Of a DNA stretch of 64,000 nt, positions 47,830 to 55,580 are shown one piece after another. The notes below the pieces were generated by a model. It was not told the origin of the DNA. It searched no databases and was given only the letters and a program-made list of their open reading frames with translations. How positions within the stretch are numbered: the stretch's first letter is position 1; the number at the start of each line of letters is the position of its first letter. The translations under genes were made by a program, and so were the position numbers. Source of the DNA: Sporomusaceae bacterium FL31 (lineage in GTDB: Bacteria; Bacillota; Negativicutes; DSM-1736; Dendrosporobacteraceae); the NCBI GenBank assembly GCA_003990955.1, contig BIFV01000007.1, positions 258,866-322,865 of the forward strand, in the 5' to 3' direction.

Positions 47830-49726
47830 AAAAACCTTCCCTACAAAACAACAAGTGATGGAACAGACTCCTGACCCCGGAGTCAGAATGATGCTGGAGC
47901 ATTTGGCTGAAAAGAATATCGAAACAGCATTTGACCGTTTTGATGCTCAAAAACCCCAATGTACCTTCGGGATGATTGGCACTTGCTGTCGTATTTGCCA
48001 TATGGGTCCTTGCCGGATTACCGAAAAAACGCCTCGAGGTGTTTGCGGTGCCGATGCACATGTAGTAGTTGCCAGAAATATTTTGCGCTGGGTGGCTGCT
48101 GGTACTTCTTCACATGGTTCACGGAGCAGGGAAGTTATTCTAGCCTTAAAAAAAGCTGGCGCAGGCGAACTGGATGTGCCTATCAGGGGAGTGGCTAAAG
48201 TTCAGGCTGTTGCTAAGGCTTTAGGTATTGATACAAACGGTAAAAGCATCAACCAACTGGCTGAAGCTGTAGCTGATGCTTTATTAAGTGACATGTCGCG
48301 CACCATTCCAGGTCCTCACCAGACCATACATGCAATGGCGCCAGGTGAACGCATCAAAGTCTGGACTGAATTGGACATTATGCCAATCAGCTCTTATCAC
48401 GAAGTATTTGAATCTTTACACCGCACAAGTACAGGTACTGATGGTGACTGGGAAAGCCTGATGAAACAATTTTTACGTTGTGGACTAGCTTTTGCGTGGA
48501 ATAGTGTAGTTGGTGCAACCACTGCAGCTGATTGCCTCTATGGTCTGCCTCAACGCAGTACAATTTCAACAAATTTTGGTTCTCTCGAAGAGAACTACGT
48601 AAATATTGCAATCCATGGGCACTCTCCAGTTCTACCAGCTGCAATTGTCAAAGCTGCTGCCGATCCCGAGCTTGTCGAACTTGCCAAATCAGTAGGAGCA
48701 GTGGGTATAAGACTCTATGGAATTTGCTGCTCAGGCCTTTCGGCGCTCTATCGATTTGGCGACGTTCATCCGCTAAGTAATGCTTTGGGAGCTGAACTTG
48801 TTATGGGTACTGGAGCCTTAGACGCCTGGGTGGTTGATGTTCAGGATGTATATCCGTCTCTTACACAAGTAGCTGAATGTTTTCATACAAAAATCATTAC
48901 TACTAATGATTCCTGTCATCTGCCTGGTGCTATTCACCTGGGTTTTGATCATCACCATTCGAATATGGCTGAAGCTGGTAGTCTTGCAAAACAGATTATC
49001 CAGCTTGGTATTGACAATTATCCATTGCGAAAACAGGAAAATATATTTATTCCGCAAACCACAATTGACGCTGAGATTGGTTTTTCAGTAGAGAATATTG
49101 GCGAAACATTTCAAGGACTGGAATCATTGCTAGAGTGTATCAAAGATGGCACGATCAAAGGTATTGTTAATCTTGTCGGTTGCAACAATCCTAAACTGGT
49201 TTATGAGCAAGCCATTACTCAGGTTGCCGATGTGCTATTAGCCAATGATGTTATTGTATTAACCAACGGCTGCGCGTCATTTCCATTGCTTAAACTCGGC
49301 TATTGCAATCAAAGTGTTTATGATAAATTGGGACCTGGCTTAAAGAAAATTGTTGACAGCAAAAATATACCTCCTGTTTGGCATATGGGCGAATGTTTGG
49401 ATAATGCCCGCGCGTCAGCTTTGTTCCGAGGCTTGTCCGATAAAGCTGATCAGCCAATTAAATATATGCCGTTTGCATTTTCAAGTCCAGAATGGTCAAA
49501 TGAAAAAGGAGTTTGCGCAGCTCTTAGTTTCCGACTAATGGGGGTCAATTCCTATCATTGTATTCATGCACCAATTATTGGTTCGGCAAAAGTAAATGAC
49601 TTTTTTACCAAAGATACCTTTGATATGTTGGGATCAGTGGCTGTGACCATTCCTGATCCACAGAAACTGGGAGAAAAGATTGTTGCTGATATGATTGAAC
49701 GGCGAAAAGCTCTTGGTTGGTCTTAA
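47801..49726 (+). CDS. CooS-like protein with altered C-cluster (Cys to Asp)
   Basis: A 641-residue relative of anaerobic Ni,Fe-CO dehydrogenase. The D- and B-cluster cysteines are intact with canonical spacing (C54, C62, C63, C66, C71, C82). C-cluster ligands His272 (IAIHGHSP), the GICC cysteines 309/310, C461, C491 and C532 are present, as is the catalytic Lys569. The ligand equivalent to Cys333 of ChCODH-II is Asp349: TGALDAWVVDVQDVYPS here versus a DYQCIQPS pattern. GGAGG lies 5 bases before ATG 47801. This probably makes a non-Ni, hybrid-type cluster. The fold is secure; the reaction is not. Confidence 0.9.
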   Translation: MEQPNINQIRKTFPTKQQVMEQTPDPGVRMMLEHLAEKNIETAFDRFDAQKPQCTFGMIGTCCRICHMGPCRITEKTPRGVCGADAHVVVARNILRWVAAGTSSHGSRSREVILALKKAGAGELDVPIRGVAKVQAVAKALGIDTNGKSINQLAEAVADALLSDMSRTIPGPHQTIHAMAPGERIKVWTELDIMPISSYHEVFESLHRTSTGTDGDWESLMKQFLRCGLAFAWNSVVGATTAADCLYGLPQRSTISTNFGSLEENYVNIAIHGHSPVLPAAIVKAAADPELVELAKSVGAVGIRLYGICCSGLSALYRFGDVHPLSNALGAELVMGTGALDAWVVDVQDVYPSLTQVAECFHTKIITTNDSCHLPGAIHLGFDHHHSNMAEAGSLAKQIIQLGIDNYPLRKQENIFIPQTTIDAEIGFSVENIGETFQGLESLLECIKDGTIKGIVNLVGCNNPKLVYEQAITQVADVLLANDVIVLTNGCASFPLLKLGYCNQSVYDKLGPGLKKIVDSKNIPPVWHMGECLDNARASALFRGLSDKADQPIKYMPFAFSSPEWSNEKGVCAALSFRLMGVNSYHCIHAPIIGSAKVNDFFTKDTFDMLGSVAVTIPDPQKLGEKIVADMIERRKALGWS

Positions 49727-49757
49727 ATTGTTATGATAAAAAGGAGAGGTTAAAGTT

Positions 49758-50750
49758 ATGCATCGGAGAGATTTTATCAAAAGAAGTCTAATAGCAACAG
49801 GAATACTGGCAGGAGGGTTAAGTTTAACTGGCTGCAGCAAGTTTTTCTCACAGCAGAGTACAAGCACTAACAAGCCAACGCTGAAAATAGGTTATTTGCC
49901 AATCACCGATCATTTGACAATGATCGCACATGGACAAACCCAGTACAGCCGACTCAATCTTGAACCTGTCAAATTTTCTAATTGGGCGGAATTATCGGAA
50001 GCCTTAAAGAATAATGCCGTACACGGCGCATTTGCATTAACACCCATAGGTATGACTCTGAGGCAAAAAGGAGTTGATCTGAAAGCAGTTTTTCTGGGAC
50101 ACCGCAATGGTTCAGTGGTTACCATCAAAAACTCTCCGGAATTTAATAGCATAGCTGATTTAAAAGGTAAAACAATTGCTATTCCCAGCCGGTTCTCTAC
50201 TCATAATATTCTTATTCAAAAATATTTGAACGATAATGGGATTCAAAATACAGACGTTAAATTCGTAGATATGGCGCCGCCAGAAATGGTTAATGCATTA
50301 TCTGTCGGCAAGATTGAAGGCTTTATTGTTGCTGAGCCATTTGGCGGACAAGCTGAACTTCAAAAAATCGGCAAGGTTTTGGTCTTGAGTAAAGATATTT
50401 GGCATGATCATATCTGCTGTGTATTAAACATACAAGCATCTGTTATTAATGAGTATCCAGAAAGCGTTGAGGAATTGGTTGGCAGCTTAGCTAAGGCGGC
50501 GAACTTCATTGACCAGAATCCAACCGAGGCCGCTAAATTATCGACAAAGTATCTTGGCCAGAAAACTGAAGTAATCGAGCATGTGTTGACTCAACCAAAA
50601 GGCCGTATTACATTCAATGATCTAATTCCACAGCCTAAAGATTTTAATTCCACACAGGATTATCTACTGAAATTTGCTATAGCAAAAGAAAGCATTGATG
50701 TTACTCAGTATATTGACGATAGATTTGCAAAGAAGGCCTATGGTGTATGA
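49758..50750 (+). CDS. NMT1/SsuA-like binding lipoprotein with Tat-type signal
   Basis: A 330-residue substrate-binding protein. The N-terminus has a twin-arginine motif (RRDFIKRS) and a lipobox (LTGCSKF), so it should be exported folded by Tat and lipidated. The binding fold starts LKIGYLPITDHLTMIAHGQ and contains LKGKTIAIPSRFSTHNILI, as in nitrate/sulfonate/taurine-type proteins. AAGGAGAGG precedes the ATG. It overlaps the permease gene by 4 bases. The ligand is unknown. Confidence 0.92.
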   Translation: MHRRDFIKRSLIATGILAGGLSLTGCSKFFSQQSTSTNKPTLKIGYLPITDHLTMIAHGQTQYSRLNLEPVKFSNWAELSEALKNNAVHGAFALTPIGMTLRQKGVDLKAVFLGHRNGSVVTIKNSPEFNSIADLKGKTIAIPSRFSTHNILIQKYLNDNGIQNTDVKFVDMAPPEMVNALSVGKIEGFIVAEPFGGQAELQKIGKVLVLSKDIWHDHICCVLNIQASVINEYPESVEELVGSLAKAANFIDQNPTEAAKLSTKYLGQKTEVIEHVLTQPKGRITFNDLIPQPKDFNSTQDYLLKFAIAKESIDVTQYIDDRFAKKAYGV

Positions 50751-51508
50751 TAAAAGGAAAGAAGTATATCGTGTGGGCAGGTAAAATTCTAACTTTGGGA
50801 ATTTTTTGCGGGTTATGGCAGTTTGCCGCTGGCTTTTATTCCCCAGAGCAGCTTCCTGGCCCACTCCAGGTACTTAAAGGGATTATAGAATTGGCGGATA
50901 CAGGCATACTTTGGGAACATATTCAAGTAAGCTTATTACGTTTTTCCATTTCGTATATTTTAGCAGTCCTAATTACAGTACCTTTAGGACTGCTGTTGGG
51001 CTGGCATACCATATCCTGGCAGGCGCTCAATCCACTCATTCAAATTTTGCGGCCAATTTCTCCAATTGCCTGGTTTCCACTTGCAGTTCTTTGGTTTGGA
51101 ATAGGTAATGCACCGGCTATTTTTATTATTTTTCTTTCTGCTTTTTTTCCAATACTGCTAGCAACTGTCAGCGCAGTCCGCAGTGTTGACGGTTTGTATC
51201 TACGCGTTTCCAAAAATTTTGGCGTCAACCGCTGGTCTTTATTTACCAAAGTTGTCATTCCAGCTTCATTTCCGCAGATTATGGTTGGATTGCATATTGC
51301 TGTTGGTACTGCCTGGATCCATTTGGTCGCTGGTGAAATGCTTGGCGCTCAATCTGGACTTGGTTATCTAATTGTTGATTCGCGCAATTTTTTACGTACT
51401 GACTGGATTATCGGCGGTATGCTAATAGTAGGCTTGCTAGGACTGGCAATTCATTTTCTAATAGGTTGGGTGGAACAGACAATTAATCAGCGATGGGGTA
51501 TGGAATAG
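50747..51508 (+). CDS. SsuC/TauC-like ABC transporter permease
   Basis: A 253-residue membrane protein with about six helices, typical of nitrate/sulfonate/taurine ABC permeases. It has the ABC-coupling EAA-like loop (SVDGLYLRVSKNFGVNRWSL) and WIHLVAGEMLGAQSGLGYLI near the C-terminus. The start overlaps the binding-protein stop (ATGA), implying coupled translation. Confidence 0.93.
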   Translation: MIKGKKYIVWAGKILTLGIFCGLWQFAAGFYSPEQLPGPLQVLKGIIELADTGILWEHIQVSLLRFSISYILAVLITVPLGLLLGWHTISWQALNPLIQILRPISPIAWFPLAVLWFGIGNAPAIFIIFLSAFFPILLATVSAVRSVDGLYLRVSKNFGVNRWSLFTKVVIPASFPQIMVGLHIAVGTAWIHLVAGEMLGAQSGLGYLIVDSRNFLRTDWIIGGMLIVGLLGLAIHFLIGWVEQTINQRWGME

Positions 51509-51517
51509 GAGAATATC

Positions 51518-52288
51518 ATGGAAAAAGTAATCATTGAGCAGGTTAGCAAGACGTTTATTTCAACTCATGGCCTACAAGAGGTATTATCCAACATTACTCT
51601 TACCATTGATGACGGTGACTTCATCTGCCTTCTGGGACCAAGCGGATGCGGTAAAACTACACTGATGAATTTAATTGCCGGCTTCGAGCGTCCAACTTCA
51701 GGAACGGTAATAATTGATGGTGAATTGGTCATCCAACCTAATCCCAAACACATTACCATCTTCCAGGATTATGGCTTATTCCCCTGGCGAACAGTTCTAG
51801 CAAATGTTACTTTTGGATTAGAGGCCAAGGGCATTACCCGAACTCAAGCTCAGGCCACAGCTATGGAATACCTCGAACTTGTAGGACTAACGGCTGCCGC
51901 AGGACAGTTTCCCCGACAATTATCAGGAGGAATGAAACAACGAGTAGCCATTGCTAGAGCTTTAGCTGTTGAGCCTGATATATTGCTAATGGACGAGCCT
52001 TTTGGAGCTCTGGATGCATTTACCCGTTACCGATTGCAGGATGAATTATTACGGATTTGGCATGAGAAGAAGCCTACCATTATCTTTGTCACACATGACA
52101 TCGACGAAGCAGTATATCTAGGCCAAAAGGTTGTAATAATGGCACCTAATCCTGGCAAGATTAAAACAGTACTACCAATTAATCTACCCAACCCTCCTGA
52201 TCGCTCAGGCGAAATCTTTGGTGCATATCGTAGAGAAGTATTTCGAGCTTTCGAGATGGTACAAGAAGATACAGATTATCATATATAA
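51518..52288 (+). CDS. SsuB/TauB-like ABC transporter ATP-binding protein
   Basis: A 256-residue ABC ATPase. Walker A GPSGCGKTTLMNLI, Q loop IFQDYGLFPW, signature LSGGMKQRVAIARAL, Walker B ILLMDEPFGALD and H loop VTHDIDEA are all present. It lies 9 bases after the permease with TAGGAG upstream. Energises the transporter with the two preceding genes. Downstream is tatA. Confidence 0.95.
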   Translation: MEKVIIEQVSKTFISTHGLQEVLSNITLTIDDGDFICLLGPSGCGKTTLMNLIAGFERPTSGTVIIDGELVIQPNPKHITIFQDYGLFPWRTVLANVTFGLEAKGITRTQAQATAMEYLELVGLTAAAGQFPRQLSGGMKQRVAIARALAVEPDILLMDEPFGALDAFTRYRLQDELLRIWHEKKPTIIFVTHDIDEAVYLGQKVVIMAPNPGKIKTVLPINLPNPPDRSGEIFGAYRREVFRAFEMVQEDTDYHI

Positions 52289-52373
52289 GACAAATCAAAA
52301 TTGGGACAAACCTTTATAAAGTACGATAATAGAGTTTCTTCAAAACTTAAAATGAAAAGATAGGAGTCTTGCT

Positions 52374-52520
52374 ATGTTTAATTTAAGTATGGCTGAACTG
52401 GCTTTAATTCTGGTAATTGCCTTAGTTGTGTTTGGTCCTGGTAAACTACCAGAGGTGGGAAAGGCCTTAGGACGAAGTATTCAGGAATTTAAGCAGTCTG
52501 TTACAGATAAAGAAAAATAG
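52374..52520 (+). CDS. tatA: Minimal TatA/E-type twin-arginine translocase subunit
   Basis: A 48-residue protein that is easily missed. It has an N-terminal membrane helix (MAELALILVIALVVFGPGKL) with the FGPGKLPE hinge and an amphipathic helix (VGKALGRSIQEFKQ), the full TatA pattern. TAGGAG precedes the ATG by 7 bases. No tatC is adjacent. Its place after the transporter with a twin-arginine binding protein suggests a dedicated pore subunit for that lipoprotein. TatE would be an equally valid name. Confidence 0.93.
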   Translation: MFNLSMAELALILVIALVVFGPGKLPEVGKALGRSIQEFKQSVTDKEK

Positions 52521-52563
52521 TATTTTCTTTATCCACATGCTGGATAAAAAACTATAAATGATG

Positions 52564-52605
52564 AAAGCAGCCTTTAGAAAATTAATTCTAGAAGCTGCTT
52601 TTTCT
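52564..52605. terminator. Terminator hairpin between tatA and the serine recombinase
   Basis: AGCAGC and GCTGCT arms enclosing TAGAAaattaaTTCTA, then TTTTTCTT. It separates the convergent tatA and recombinase genes. Confidence 0.75.
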
Positions 52606-52645
52606 TATAATCAGGATACTAAACACAATGTAGCTCCCTCTGAGT

Positions 52646-54178
52646 TTAATTGAATTTTATTTGCACATTTAAATTTGGTTTACTACCACGTCCTGATGTT
52701 TCATCCATCCTTTGCACAATGATTTTTTCCAGAACTGAACGTATTGCTGATTTTTTATCCTCAACGCTATGTAGATCTTTACTAAAATTTTCTTGAATAG
52801 ACTGGATAATCTGTTCGGGATTTAGCTTAGTAGTTTTTGATTGTAACTCTTCGAGATAGCTTTTTTCAACTCTTTCCAAATCCACTAATTGATGTTTCAT
52901 GTCCGTAAGTTGCTTTTGTGCATCTTGCTCAGTAATCAATTTTTGACGAAACCATTGCATAATACTTTCTCGACTCTTAACCATTTCATTCTTGTTGCGA
53001 GCGATATCATCTAGTTTCGCCTGGATATTGCTAGTATCTACATCTTTTGGTACCTTAAACAGAGATTTAATAAGAGCAGGATTAATAAAAGCCTGTTTTA
53101 AGTAATTAAATACATATCTATCTAAATGCTCAGTAGGTATCCGTCGAGCACCACAACGTTCGTGCCCAGAATAAGTGAATGCAGCACTCTTTTGGCTTAA
53201 GCAAACATAATAACTAATTGACCCAGTACCTGAATGGCAAACAGTCATCTTACGGCTGCAAACAGCGCAATAGACTAATCCTGCTAGTAAATAGTCTCTT
53301 TTTAAATTGCGTTTAGAAACATCTTTGTTAGCCTGCAACTGCTTTTGAGCAGCTTCCCATATTTCCTCAGACACGATAGGCGGAACCTTTATGGGAATCC
53401 ATTCTGCCTCTGGACGTAAAGTGCGTTTTTTGCTCTTAAGTCCAGTTTTCTCAGAGTGATATTTCATCGAATAGAGAATACCTTTATACAGTGTATTAGT
53501 AATAATACGGTGAACACTTGACACAATCCATGAAGATTTTGAGCGAGGCGAGGGGATTCCCAGTGCATTAAGCTCCTTGCATATTAAAGATGTACCTTTT
53601 TTTTCATTAACGATTAAATCATAAATCAATCGAACTATTTTAGCTTGATTATCATCGACAACATACATGGATTTTTCCGAATCATAGGTATAGCCAAAGG
53701 GATGAGCATTATTGACAAGCTTACCTTTAAGGGCTTTACCCTTTTTGCCGCGCATAGTTCGTTCTTTAATTTTTTCTTTTTCATAAGCTGAAATTGCACC
53801 ACGCATATTGAAGAAAAGTTTGCCTTCAGAAGATTCTTCAAATTTTACCGAAACAAAGATGAGTTTTGCTCCTGATCGCTCAATATCTTCTGCAACAACT
53901 AACTGATGTCCTAAGTTGCGAGATAAACGATCCGGGTCATAAACAATAACATAATCAAATTCTTCATTAATGACTGCAGTTCGTAAATCTGTAAAATGGG
54001 GACGATCTATAAATTCACCGCTATAGCCTTCATCAACGAATTCACGAATATTAAATAGTCTTCCTGCGGCTACTTCATGTACTTTGCTTCGGCATGCTTC
54101 AAGTTGCGTTTCGATCGAATAGCCTTTTTCAGCCTGATCAGCAGTAGAAACGCGAGCGTAAATTGCAAATCGTAACAT
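52646..54178 (-). CDS. Large serine recombinase (phage/ICE integrase type)
   Basis: A 510-residue serine site-specific recombinase. The resolvase domain starts MLRFAIYARVSTADQAEKG with the nucleophile Ser11 in ARVST and continues with DEGYSG and YDPDRLSRN. A recombinase domain (about 165-290), a zinc ribbon (YCAVCSRKMTVCHS, about 320-335), and a C-terminal coiled coil (about 385-450) follow. GGAGGA lies 6 bases before the ATG at 54178 on this strand, which is preferred to the longer frame. It looks intact. It marks the left edge of an accessory island. The attachment sites are not identified. Confidence 0.95.
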   Translation of the reverse strand: MLRFAIYARVSTADQAEKGYSIETQLEACRSKVHEVAAGRLFNIREFVDEGYSGEFIDRPHFTDLRTAVINEEFDYVIVYDPDRLSRNLGHQLVVAEDIERSGAKLIFVSVKFEESSEGKLFFNMRGAISAYEKEKIKERTMRGKKGKALKGKLVNNAHPFGYTYDSEKSMYVVDDNQAKIVRLIYDLIVNEKKGTSLICKELNALGIPSPRSKSSWIVSSVHRIITNTLYKGILYSMKYHSEKTGLKSKKRTLRPEAEWIPIKVPPIVSEEIWEAAQKQLQANKDVSKRNLKRDYLLAGLVYCAVCSRKMTVCHSGTGSISYYVCLSQKSAAFTYSGHERCGARRIPTEHLDRYVFNYLKQAFINPALIKSLFKVPKDVDTSNIQAKLDDIARNKNEMVKSRESIMQWFRQKLITEQDAQKQLTDMKHQLVDLERVEKSYLEELQSKTTKLNPEQIIQSIQENFSKDLHSVEDKKSAIRSVLEKIIVQRMDETSGRGSKPNLNVQIKFN

Positions 54179-54359
54179 TTGCTTCCTCCATAAATATTTT
54201 TCAGAAACGACTTGATGCAAAACCTATAAATTCATAAAATGCCACTGAAATAAAGAGATCTTCGATCCAAAGTCGGAGTAGTAATTATAAGTCCATAAAA
54301 AGCCACAGCATAAATGATATTGTGAGCCATACATAATGGTGATAATGATTTGAGTAACA

Positions 54360-54557
54360 TTATTTAATCTGGTGCTGTATAGCTCCTTGTACCAAAGGGG
54401 ACATAAATTTTCTACTAATTTCTTCAATGCGGTCAGTTGCATAATTTAATGGTGATATAACTACAGTTACATCATCATCATGATAGGTTGCAGTTCCACA
54501 AAATAAACAAATTTCGCCAACAATCGGCTGTTTGCAATTCTGGCATATAAGATTCAT
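54360..54557 (-). CDS. Small zinc-ribbon protein
   Basis: A 65-residue protein with an N-terminal CxxC...CxxC zinc ribbon (MNLICQNCKQPIVGEICLFC) and a helical C-terminal part. GGAGGTGAG precedes the ATG on the minus strand by about 6 bases. It lies upstream of the serine recombinase in the same direction, with about 180 bases between. No family is recognised; a DNA-binding accessory for recombination is a guess. Confidence 0.75.
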   Translation of the reverse strand: MNLICQNCKQPIVGEICLFCGTATYHDDDVTVVISPLNYATDRIEEISRKFMSPLVQGAIQHQIK

Positions 54558-54638
54558 GCCCTCACCTCCAATAAAACATATGCAAGTATTGCTTGTCTTG
54601 TTGTTTGATTACAAAAAATAAAGTTCTACTGAAAACAA

Positions 54639-54680
54639 AAAGAGGAATAAGCCGTTAAAAAAACGGACAAATTCCTCTTC
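54639..54680. terminator. Hairpin with terminator-like features
   Basis: AGAGGAAT and ATTCCTCT arms enclose an inner CCGTT...AACGG hairpin, flanked by A and T runs. It lies between the zinc-ribbon gene and the decayed HTH gene; direction is uncertain. Confidence 0.55.
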
Positions 54681-54818
54681 ATTTATTGTAATTTTTTACA
54701 AAATATTTGTTTGTAATTAAACTTTAGCATATGATTTTCTATTTTGCAAACAAAAGGGTTATAAACAGATTACCAAGTAAGTTTAGCTTTTTTTTATACG
54801 CAAATATGCTTTAATTAT

Positions 54819-55013
54819 ATGTTAAGAGGTTTTCATATTCATCACATGGTAGGAATATCAACTGCAACATTATCGCGACTAGGCTCACCCAGTGGTTATG
54901 TGACCAACACAAATCTTTTAGATCGAATATGAGCCTACTTTGATTGTCAAATTGCTGATCTGATAGAATATATACCAGATAAAAAGTCCACTGAAAAGAA
55001 ACTATCGGCCTAA
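54819..55013 (+). pseudogene. Decayed Cro/C1-type HTH regulator
   Basis: The frame reads VGISTATLSRLGSPSGYVT, then NTNLLDRI, a TGA stop at 54930-54932, then AYFDCQIADLIEYIPDKKS. This is the second half of a YozG/YvaO-type Cro/C1 HTH protein, where the position of the TGA is normally a Cys codon (TGC/TGT). The first helices are also missing or garbled before 54846. The protein is therefore broken by at least one nonsense mutation. The frame runs on to TAA at 55011. Confidence 0.75.
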
Positions 55014-55392
55014 GGACTATACAGCTAGGCGACGATTTATTGAAGAGCAATTACCGGGTATTATTGAAAGTAAAATTTCATCACTAGGAATAACTTTAAA
55101 TGATGTAGACAAAATCCCTGAACATGTTGACTTAATTGCTACAGACGATAAAGGGCGTAAAATATTTATTTTAGTGAAGCCAACCCTATATCACACTTTT
55201 AGTAAAAAGGCGATAGAAGATGCGCTTTACTACAATCCACACAAGCTATTTGTATTTACTTGTTCGAATAAGCTTCCCTTTGATTTAATTAATTGGAAAG
55301 TTAATTTAGTTGATTATTATCAAACTCAGATTATTTATGATGATGTTAATAATAAAATCTTAGATGTAACATTTGATACAATAAGTCAATAA
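54984..55392 (+). pseudogene. Remnant of a nuclease-like gene joined to the HTH
   Basis: In the +1 frame relative to the HTH remnant, an open stretch reads NYRPKDYTARRRFIEEQLPG, then IESKISSLGITLNDV, VDLIATDDKGRKIFILVKP and a C-terminal block ending TFDTISQ. The VDLIA...IFILVK layout resembles a PD-(D/E)xK core with the central acidic residue lost. No usable start codon is found except GTG 55174, which would cut the domain. A one-base change in the A-run at about 54982 would fuse it to the HTH. Confidence 0.55.
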
Positions 55393-55408
55393 CTTGAGGA
55401 ATTAGAAA

Positions 55409-55450
55409 GGTGCTGAATCAGCTAAAAGATCTGATTCAGCACCTTTATTT
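55409..55450 (+). terminator. Intrinsic terminator
   Basis: GGTGCTGAATCAG and CTGATTCAGCACC form a 13-bp stem, then TTTATTT, just after the remnant. Confidence 0.88.
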
Positions 55451-55580
55451 AAATTCCATTGACTGCAAGATAAAGTGTTAAACTTCCTTATTGCAGTTTT
55501 GGGATTCAATGTGTACAATTCTGTTTATGATCTAACTCTAACCAAAACTGCCTAATCTAATCATAATTGAGGTGATTCCA

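Noticed and set aside
47801..49726. The CooS-like gene could be a hybrid-cluster protein (Hcp)
   Set aside because: The N-terminal D/B-cluster cysteine spacing and colinear alignment with CODH motifs are specific to the CooS fold, so it is a CODH relative even if its active site resembles Hcp.
54224..54442. A 72-codon minus-strand frame near the recombinase
   Set aside because: It overlaps the zinc-ribbon gene, which has an excellent ribosome binding site, and its composition is not protein-like.
54811..55050. A 79-codon minus-strand frame
   Set aside because: It runs opposite the decayed HTH remnant, whose translation matches a known family. The minus frame matches nothing.
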